A stretch of DNA of 64,000 bases from Clitopilus passeckerianus. Lineage: Eukaryota; Basidiomycota; Agaricomycetes; Agaricales; Entolomataceae. The DNA is taken from contig CALYLX010000097.1 in NCBI GenBank assembly GCA_944990035.1, positions 62,001 to 126,000 on the forward strand. The letters are read 5' to 3'. The notes beneath the pieces were generated by a model. The model saw only the letters and a list, made by a program, of their open reading frames with translations, had not been told where the DNA came from and ran no database searches. This document shows positions 10,318-19,200 of this stretch, in pieces. Both the position numbers and the translations under genes were made by a program. Each line of letters opens with the position of its first letter. Position 1 is the stretch's first letter.

Positions 10318-11187
10318 ATGTCTCAAAATGCCTCTTCCTACGACCGCACCATCATCCGCAACACCTTCAAATCCGATACCGCTATTACGGCGCTCTATAC
10401 GCATACTGCCTGGAGCAGCAACGACAACCCTCTCACCGCTGTGGGAGAACAAGGAACCCTCTACCAAAACCGACGAACCGAAACTCGCAACGAAGTGGCT
10501 CGTCTGCGCTACCAATTTGCGAAAACCACTGATGATCTTGATCAACTTTTGGACAAAGTTGATCGAGAAATGGAGGAGACCCTCACAGACCTCTTCTTTG
10601 CTACTGGAGGAACAGCTTTCCTCAACAAAATCTTCCCCGAACGACAAAACTGGTTCAACAACCTGAAAGAGACAGACTTCGAAACCCTTGCCTCCAATCC
10701 CTGGGGGCCTAAGGAAAGTCAAGAAGAGGAAGTCACGATCCTCACTACACGTCAAGTTTGCGGAACCCTACGAGCATTTCCTCCCGTCACCAATTTACAC
10801 ATCGCCGCAAAAATAAAACATAACCCCTTCGTCAAAGAAGAACAGAACGACAACAAGGAAAACATCGACCCCAATGGCAAACCCTCCGATGCCATACCTC
10901 TCCGCATTTGAAAGCCCACCAGAGTCCGACTCACCAACGCTGGTGAACCTTCCCCCTCAACAGTATTGTCCCAGAAGGCGCCGCGCACCAGATACCTTGC
11001 CAACAGACCACCACCACCCAGATGGTTCAGATGCTACATTTGTGGAGGCAGACACCGACAGTGTCATTGCTTTCGTTTTGTGTGTTGTCTGTGCCATTAT
11101 TGTGGCCTAGGCCATTACCCGGTTAGCTGCCCACAACGCTACCACAAGGGCATAGACCGTCATTTCTGGGGTAAAGGAAGGAATTAA
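10318..11187 (+). pseudogene. G1 ORF3 after pol, twin zinc-knuckle-like C-terminus
   Basis: An extra ORF starts 39 bp after the pol stop. The N-terminal ~200 residues (MSQNASSYDRTIIRN..., then a helical acidic region with DDLDQLLDKVDREMEETLTDLF) match no family I recognise. After a TGA at 10909-10911 (CGA in G2) the same frame continues into a proline-arginine linker and a Cys/His-rich end: CYICGGRHRQCHC resembles CX2CX3HX4C and CLCHYCGLGHYPVSC resembles CX2CX6HX4C. It is present in both Gypsy copies at the same place. Position resembles that of env in retroviruses, but the zinc-knuckle end suggests an RNA- or nucleic-acid-binding protein. Homopolymer-length differences between copies make the linker frame uncertain. 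Confidence 0.7.
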
Positions 11188-11204
11188 AGTCAGGGGACTT
11201 CAAC

Positions 11205-11220
11205 GATAGCGAGAGGGTAA
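11205..11220 (+). other. G1 polypurine tract
   Basis: Purine-rich GATAGCGAGAGGGTAA abuts the 3' LTR and would prime plus-strand synthesis. Confidence 0.6.
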
Positions 11221-11705
11221 TGTTATGATTTTGCTTACATGTTTCTCCTTACATACCCCGGCCCGCTTACCTATGCATGATTACTCACATATGCTGCGCA
11301 TCACTGCGCATTTTTCATCTTTTTCCATGCTTACTCCGCATCTCTCACGATCGTGAGAGACTTATACTTTATCTGACTCTTTCCGACTCACATTGAGTCA
11401 TACTGACTCATGTACTTACTCATCATGCTGCGCATGACTCATTACTTACTCAGCATGCTGCGCATGTGCTATATTTAGAACTGCTAGATAGGTATATAAA
11501 CCTGTACCATTTGGTCAAGGCTCCTCAGCTTGACCTAGGCAATCTATCTAACTGCTTAGTTCTCTACTTCGCCTTTTAGTCCCTTGCTTCGTCAATCTCA
11601 CCAGGTCGTCAGTACAGCCGCAGCTCCTGACAAATCTCTGTCTTTGTTTATCAAAGACATCGAGCGTAAACAGTATTACCTAAGTTGTTAGGCTCTGCCT
11701 TAACA
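11221..11705 (+). repeat. G1 3' LTR
   Basis: 485 bp, TGTTATGA...CTTAACA. It has a 20-bp insertion (around 11395-11416) and several substitutions relative to the 5' LTR. LTR pairs are identical at insertion, so this disparity indicates age or exchange with another element. Confidence 0.93.
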
Positions 11706-13396
11706 CTTTGCTTGGGTTTGCAGAGAACTGCGATAGTTTGATTACCGCAAAGGCAATATCGGGCCGTGTGCCTAGCATGAGATATAACAGAGATCCGATT
11801 ATAGATTGAAACTCTGATTTGATCTTGGGATTAGGAGCCTCGGTGTTGGTTTTAGGTTTCCAGCCAGATGGCAGTGGAGTATAAGTGGTTTTAGCATTAG
11901 TCATTCCATAGCATTGCAATACTTTTTGGAGATAAGAAACTTGATCAAGTTTGATCGTGTTCTTGTCTCGAGTAATGCGCATGCATAGGAATTCCTTAGC
12001 ATCACCAAGGTCTCGGCATTCCCATTTTTTCATGAATGCGGATTTCATCTTCAAGACAAGGTTCCGATCAGACCCCATGAACATTGCATCATCGACATAT
12101 ACGACAGCAATAACTATTTTGCCATCTTTAGTATGGTGTACAAAAACACCTGCATCGGATGTTGTTCGTTTGAAACCCAATGCTTCCATGGATTTCGTCA
12201 TCTCTTTCCACCAAGAGAGACTAGCTTGTTTAAGGCCATATAGTGCCCGTTTTAGTCAACAGACCATGTTCGGGTGGCTTTTGGATTTAAATCCTTCTGG
12301 TTGCTCCATATAGATTTCCTCTTCGAGTTTTCCATACAGAAAGGCAGTTTTCACATCAACTCCTTGAATGTGCCATCCTTCTAATGCGGCTAGCGCAAAC
12401 AGAGTTCGGACAGTTTCAAAGCGTACAACTGGGGAAAAAATCTCATCGAAATCTATGCCCTCAATCTGTGAGAAGCCTTTGGCAACAAGCCTAGCCTTTT
12501 TGCAACCATCAGATTTGATGTCAAATACCCATCGGTTCTTGACAATCTTTCAGCCTTTAGGTGGATCAACTAGCTCATACACGTCTCGTTCACGGAGCGC
12601 CTCAAGCTCCTGTTGACATGCATTATGCCATTCCTTCTGCTCTGCTTTTGACAGTCGAGCAATATCGCAGAATTGCATCTCGCGAAAGTTGGGTAGTCTT
12701 AGTGTAGAACTATTCGATAGAAGTGCGTGAAGATACAGTGGAGTATACTCATCAGCTGGCATAGCCAGGTCTGCCTGATAGAGTAAATATTGTATCAATG
12801 GCACACCCCCTTCCTTGCACAATTTCTGTGCCCAAGCGAGATCAGCATCAGTATCTTCACAAGGCCGTTTAGGTGGGCATGGCAACTGTTGTTCAGGTTC
12901 AACACCTGTCATGTGATCCTCAACCTGGTCTCCTGATGGTTGATCATTATTATTCTCAGGCTGTTTGCTAGTATTGGAGGTTGTGATCCCTTCCATCGTG
13001 TCAGTTGGCTGAAATGTAGCCTGACGATGGTCATAACCAGATCGTGGTACTTGTCTGGCATGCCCAGGCATTTCTCCCACAGTCTTTTTCCAATATCTGT
13101 CCATAAGAATGTCCCTTTGTATTTCAGAGGGAAGACAATTTTCTCCATATACATTGCCAGGCTTTCTGGTAATGGTTCGTATCCTTTGGGGATAGCGCCG
13201 CAATGGTATGCCTTGAGGCAATTGCGGGCTGGTATTATTCTCAAATTGAGCACAATCAGGTAGTGACCGCTAATTTTCCACACCAATTCGACAAAGTCGG
13301 AATTTCGATGGATCAATTTGATATGATTCATGTCCTTGATTGGATTGATCATTTGGATATGTGGAACTCTGATCTGCTGGTGTTGGGTCATCAGCA
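11706..13396 (-). pseudogene. Copia element C1, RT/RNase H-proximal part
   Basis: Minus-strand Copia polyprotein fragment highly similar to C2 (19694-21383). It covers the linker before RT (YADDPTPADQSS), the RT domain with VYVDDAMFMG, and ends abruptly in the sequence before RNase H (SQFSANPSK) at the G1 3' LTR. At least two stops, TGA at 12550-12552 and 12256-12258, replace CGA codons of C2. The remaining RNase H end and 3' LTR of C1 are absent from the window. Confidence 0.9.
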
Positions 13397-13398
13397 TA

Positions 13399-13614
13399 CA
13401 GTGGCTCAAACAATTGTCCCAATGTTTCGCACTTTTTGACTATTTGGACAATAACTCTAGACCAAGTACAAACAAGACCAAAGTATAGGTACATTTCTAA
13501 AAGCATTTAATCTCAGCTTTTAGAATATATAAAAATATTAAAACTCCGAATGGAATTGATGGAGATATAGTGCAAACAAGACAGACCAACATTGGGACAA
13601 TTATTTGGTCTTAA
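13399..13614 (+). repeat. Tc1a left terminal inverted repeat
   Basis: Mirrors 14790-15005. The outer AATTGTCCCAATGTT motif recurs inverted at the inner edge (AACATTGGGACAATT, about 13588-13602). Confidence 0.85.
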
Positions 13615-14789
13615 CCCTAAAAATGGCTCATCAGTGGTATAGCTTGCTATACACCATTAGAAACCATAATATAACTCAGGTATATCTTTTAAATAGCTAA
13701 ACACAATAATATAGAAGTAGTATAGACAACACCAATGCTCTCAGAAATGTAGTACTCATCCTCCATTGATATATTTACTTTTTATAATGTCACATGCTTA
13801 TCTGAACTTTTTGCTGCTATTTATTTAGGAAAAATTGGTCAGAATCCTTTGTGCTAGGTTATATTACTTGAACAAAGCCTTTGGCTAGTATTTTAAATGA
13901 TAGAGAAACTTTTTCTAGGCATTCTGCTAAGCTATTTATTTAAATTTATTAGTATTTAATCAGATATTGGTATCTGCAGAACTACTAATGCTATTTCTGT
14001 TCAAAAGTACATTATATCCACAACTATTAGTCTAATCGGCTTACATTGTACACCTAGATTGTATCAAAAATAGTTGCTTGAGGTAGTTGTAATTGCCATT
14101 ATATTCATTGTACATTTGTATAATTAGTATAAAGCAATAAAATATTGATTGGAGCTATGGAAATTGAATCTACCAAGAATTCAACTACACCATTAAATCA
14201 ATAGGCTGTCCTGCCAGCTATTTCAGAGCATCTACATGATTAGAAAAGTGATTATTGGATAAAAAATGGGTAATCACAGAGGGGATATTAAAATAGGTTT
14301 ATTTCATCTCAATCAAAGACTATGTTAGAGGCATAAAGCAGCTACTAAAGTCAAGTAACTTCTATAGATCCTCATATGAAGCCTAATGCCAAGTGAAATA
14401 TAATAGTTTCCTATAAATATTACTGCATTTAGGTCATAAATCTGGCTATTTTTAAAAAGTATTTATTTTCTGAAAATATAAAAGCGTAACAGATACTTTT
14501 TACAAGGGAAGAAAAAATTCCTAGAGCATTGGAACTATATATATGGATTATATTTTGCATTTTAAAGGTATCTGATCTATCAAAAAGTCTTAACACCTCT
14601 TTCAATCAAGCTTGCTAATTTTATTTGTATTTTTATCAATCCAATCACATGGAAGGGAATTCTGCAGGAAGATACCTCTAGAGCTATTGTGCATATACTA
14701 GTATAGTCTTTTGAAAACTACCTATACCAGTATACTGGCTTAAAAAAGTATCTGAAGCATTTAAATGTGTGGTTTCTTTATTTTGAGGG

Positions 14790-15005
14790 TCAAGACCAAA
14801 TAATTGTCCCAATGTTGGTCTGTCTTGTTTGCACTATATCTCCATCAATTCCATTCGGAGTTTTAATATTTTTATATATTCTGAAAGCTGAGATTAAATG
14901 CTTTTAGAAATGTACCTATACTTTGGTCTTGTTTGTACTTGGTCTAGAGTTATTGTCCAAACAGTCAAAAAGTGCGAAACATTGGGACAATTGTTTGAGC
15001 CACTG
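14790..15005 (-). repeat. Tc1a right terminal inverted repeat
   Basis: Reverse complement of the left arm with a few mismatches, ending in CACTG followed by TA. Confidence 0.85.
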
Positions 15006-15007
15006 TA

Positions 15008-15604
15008 CATGTCATAGTAGTAGAGGTGGGAATATTCCCGAATGCATATGTATCGTGTATAGTAAAGTCCATAGAGTTCGTGTGTGAAATTAATCGTCGC
15101 TGAAGAGCTCGCTGGATTTTTCTATTAGCATTTGATCTTGAATCAAAAGTGCAGGGTACTTGCCTGTCAAGAGGGCCGGTTTGATCATTGGCGGCCATCT
15201 CCGCATCCCAATCCATCTCCATGTGACCATCTTGACGCTGATCTTCTAAATCTGATTCTCCACCAAGAGATATTTCGTCATCTTGACGAGCGCGTTTAGC
15301 GGGGCGGGGAGAAGGGGGAAGATCAATGACTTCCTCAACGTGCGCGAATGATGTGAAAGTTTCCTCCAAGATAGAAGACTGTGCTACAGTCTTCTTGGCG
15401 CGTTTACGAGGGTCAGTGGTCTTGCCACATGTATGCTTGACTGGTCCTTCGACTTCTGGAGTAGTCCAGCAGCCACATCTGAGTTGACAAGTCAGCTCCT
15501 CGATTTGCTTAACATGATTGAGATGTTCGCACGAGGGTACATCACATGTTAGCAAATGAGGCCATGGGCATCCAGCCTCAAGGGTCGCAGCATAGTTCTT
15601 CTGA
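15008..15604 (-). pseudogene. Copia element C1, C-terminal gag part
   Basis: Matches C2 at about 17395-18003 in reverse. Encodes the Cys/His-rich segment (GCPWPHLLTCD...CGCWTTPEVEG...HTC) and the acidic stretch with GHMEMDWDAEMAANDQ. It is separated from the N-terminal gag part by the Copia C2 insertion and from the RT part by Tc1a. Confidence 0.9.
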
Positions 15605-15609
15605 ACACC
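15605..15609 (+). other. C2 target-site duplication, left copy
   Basis: ACACC, repeated at 22357-22361 on the other side of C2. Confidence 0.9.
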
Positions 15610-15981
15610 TGTTGAATTGACGCGTACCACTCACGTGACTAATCACGTGACATCACATGATTAGTATTGCGCCATATTGCACCATTATGATGTCTTCTTA
15701 CGAATACGCCTCATGGCAACTCACGTGACACTTCATGACTACATATGACTCATTCCGTGTCACTTCCGTACTATATTTAGCACAGAACATTCTAGATATG
15801 CTTACATATACATGGTCTGTGCACGCTCTCCTTATGTATATAAACCTATGTACTTCACCTCAATACATTGGAGACTTACCCAGTCTTATTACATAGTTCG
15901 CTCTCACCTCACAAGCCCACACCTAGCTCAAGGTAAGGGTCGTCCGCAACTTCCCTTGCTGGAAGGCATGCTTGCTCGACA
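15610..15981 (+). repeat. C2 5' LTR
   Basis: 372 bp, TGTTGAATTG...GCTCGACA. Carries three CACGTG E-box hexamers near its 5' end and TATATAAA at 15837-15844. Confidence 0.95.
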
Positions 15982-15993
15982 GGTTATGGGCCC
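15982..15993 (+). other. C2 primer binding site, initiator-Met half-tRNA type
   Basis: GGTTATGGGCCC directly follows the LTR. It is complementary to the anticodon arm of eukaryotic initiator tRNA-Met (GGGCCCAUAACC, recalled from known tRNAs), the priming mode described for Drosophila copia, rather than to a tRNA 3' end. Confidence 0.65.
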
Positions 15994-16218
15994 TGATCGC
16001 TGTCTGTAGCTATCCTCACGGATGTGCTCGACATTGCGGATCGGTTCTAGACCTCTGAGCTCGTCGTTTAGATCAACCTCAAGGGTTGGATCTACGACAA
16101 CTCAGGAAGTATCTCAATACCATCTGGTATAGAGGTTCATAGCTCGTTGAGCACAGCAGTGTCATCACTGTTACATGTGTCTCAACTGATGCTGACTTCT
16201 TTTGTTTGATCTAGATCA

Positions 16219-19200
16219 ATGTCTTCATCAAACATGACGTCACTCGTCCCTACCTTTGATGGTAGTAACTGGATCATCTTCCAAACGAAGATGAAAGCCT
16301 ACTTGCAGTCCCAAGGGCTCTGGCAAATCGTTGGCGGTCACTATCCGCTTCCCACGCCTGCCAACCCTCAGGCACCTACTGCAGACGAACTCAAAGAAAT
16401 TCGGTCTTGGCATGATAAGAATGATCAGGCCCAGGGTATCATGACACTTCGCATGAGTAATGCAATGTCCCAAGCCAACATTGGCGCCGACTCGGCTGCC
16501 ACTTGGGACAATCTTGTCACGAACTACGACAGCCCTGGACCTTCCATCATCTTTGCTGATTTCAAGAAAGCCATCACTTTTAAGCTTTCTGGGAACGCTA
16601 ATCCCACTTCTGAAATCGCTGCCTTAAACCTTATCTTTGAACGCCTCGCTGCAAATGGTTCTTCTCTGCCCGAATTCGTCAAAGCAATGATTCTGATTGC
16701 TGCAATCCCCCAGAAATGGGATAGCATTGCAGCCCTTTCACTCTCCGGTCCTAATACGACCGTCGCAGACTTAAGCTTCCCCAACATCAGATCATCCATC
16801 ATTGCCGAATTTGAACGCCGCTCCGGTAACCACGTTGTTGCCAACAAGATCTCTGCTGTCAAACGCAAAGGTGCTGACCCTAAGCACAAAAAGGGTCAAA
16901 ACCAGCAGCAATCACAGCTGCAAGGCGGATCTTCGAACTCTGGTCCTTCCCAAAAGAAGACCAAGAATAATCGGCGCCCGCAGAAGAAGAAGCAAGAAGG
17001 CCACGCCCATCAGGCTGAGGCAGCCACCGTTTTTGCCTCTATGGCAATGGTGGCTCCACCGGTTACTCCACCTCCACCTCCTGCCCCCACGACCGCTAAG
17101 GTCGCACTTATCAACCGTCTTGGAGTCACGCTCTCTGAGCGCATCTCCACCCCTGCATCGTGGACTGGCCCAGGCCAATCTGGCGATCAACAGGATCCAC
17201 GCTACATGCAAGCCAAGGCTTTCTTGGAACGCATGTCCATGCCTGTTGAGCCCCGCTACCTTCGCCCCTTAATGGCGATGTTCCACAAGGAGCAATCATT
17301 CTCTGATCGAGAACTCCTTCGTGCCTGCGGTATCCACGACTACAACATTGATGTAGGTGCTCTCCCAGGGAAATGGGACAGCAGACCCATCATTGACGGT
17401 GTCCAAAAGGACTATGCTGCGACTCTTAAGGCTGGATGCCCATGGCCGCATCTGCTTGAATGTGATAATAACATGTGCGATCATCCCGATCATGCCAAGC
17501 GAATTGCGGAGCTGACTTGCCAACTTAGGTGTGGCTGCTGGACTAATCCAGAGGTCGATGGACCAGTCAAGCATACATGTGGCAAGACCAATGACCCTCG
17601 TACACGCGCCAAGAAGACTGTAGCGCAGTCTTCTACTTCGGAGGAAACTCCCACATCATCTGCGCAGACTGAGGAAGTTGTTGATCTTCCCCCTTCTCCC
17701 CGCCCTACTAAACGTACACGTTGCGACGACGACGAAATATCTCTCGGCGGAGAATCGGATCAGGAAGATCAGCGTCAAGATGGTCACATGGAGATGGATT
17801 GGGATGCGGAGATGGCCGCCAATGACCAAACCGGTCCTCTTGACAGGCAAGTACCTTGCACGTTTGATTCAAGATCAAATGCTGATAGAAAGTTCCAGCG
17901 AGCTCTTCGGCGACGATTAATTCCACGCACGAACTCTACGGACTTTACTATACACGATACATATGCATTCGGGGATACCCCCACTTCTACTATGACATGT
18001 ATGCCAGCACTAGGATCTGTGACTAACTCGTCACAAAAATTTATGAATCATGCAATTAACTGCAACAAGTGTAAGGGAAAGAGACCAGATGACGTATCCG
18101 CATCATGGATCATGGATTCCGGTGCTTCGTATCATTTTACGAGTAATCTCAATGACTTCACCGACTACGAAGAAGGTGACTTTGGAAATGTTATAACCGC
18201 AAGCGGTCAAGTTTCCATAAGGGGTCGAGGAACTGTGTTCATCGATCATTCATTTGTGAGACCCGGAACCGACAAGACTGTTGAAGTGACTACACGTCTA
18301 TTTCCAGTCTATTACTTCCCTGAGCTCTCCACGCGATTACTCGCTATGGGAGAATTCTTACAGAAGGAGAAACTCCTTCTTAGGGCTTCATCTTCCACGA
18401 TGACATTCTATTCTCGAAATAAGAATCGTGCGGAGATAGTGTGTAAACCACACATTCCTGGTGATAACCTTTATTGGTTAGATACCAAGATCACTTCTGC
18501 AAAGAAGATGGTCGCTGCATCATGCGTGTTTGCAGCCACGTACGACTTGTGGCATAAACGCCTCGGACATCCGTCTAAGGAGGTTTTACGCCGTAGTCAG
18601 GTACATACGCGGAAAGGTCCGCAGAACATCGAATTCCCAAAAGAGAATCCGATTTGCCAAGGATGTGCACAAGGGAAAATGCCTTCAAAGTCTTTCCCGC
18701 CATCTGAATCTCGTGCAAAGGAACCCTTCGAGATGATTCACTCTGATCTCAAGGAATTCCCTGTGATGTCATATCACAAATACAAATACTTTATCTCCTT
18801 CTTGGATGATAACTCCTCCCACGGATGGGTGACGTTTCTACGTAAAAAATCAGAAGCTGTCAAGGCTATGGAAGACTTCTCTGCCATGGTTAATACCCAA
18901 TTCGGAGCTAAGATCAAAACTTGGCGTATTGATGGAGGGGGTGAATTCACCAAGTTTGAGAATGCACTGAGACAACGTGGCATTCAGATTCACAAGAGTG
19001 CACCGCACACGCCTCAACAAAATGGCCGTGCAGAGCGCTTTAACCGCACAATCATGGATAAAGCTATGGCTATGCATCACGATGCGTGCCTGCCTAACAT
19101 GTGGTGGGAATTTTCTGTGGCACATAGTGCTCATCTATACAACCGAACTCCAATTTGAAGAATCGATTGGAAAACACCCCACGAGGTTATCTATAAAGAG

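Larger units (their letters stand above)
4746..11705 (+). mobile_element. Gypsy/Ty3 chromovirus G1 (LTR-gag-pol-ORF3-LTR)
   Basis: Full-length 6.96-kb element bounded by TG...CA LTRs, with gag (zinc knuckle), protease, reverse transcriptase, RNase H, integrase, chromodomain, a third ORF after pol, and a polypurine tract directly before the 3' LTR. The two LTRs differ in length (467 and 485 bp), and the flanks (CAGG on the left, CTTT on the right) share no target duplication. Left flank is a transposase relic, right flank is a Copia RNase H region. This suggests the copy is a product of recombination rather than a simple insertion. Compared with G2 it has three in-frame stops and a roughly 290-bp deletion in pol. 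Confidence 0.9.
13399..15005. mobile_element. Tc1/mariner-type element Tc1a, decayed and AT-rich
   Basis: Termini CAGTGGCTCAAAC... and ...GTTTGAGCCACTG are flanked by TA on both sides (13397-13398, 15006-15007), as for Tc1/mariner. Terminal inverted repeats are about 216 bp (13399-13614 and 14790-15005). The ~1.2-kb interior is AT-rich with no open frame, so I can name no transposase; it may be a decayed copy of one. It shares TIR architecture with Tc1b but not close sequence. It sits in C1 where about 1.7 kb of protease/integrase sequence is missing. Confidence 0.85.

Noticed and set aside
13615..14789. Possible degenerate transposase in the interior of Tc1a
   Set aside because: Too AT-rich and full of stops; a short QED-like match near 14660 was not enough to claim it.
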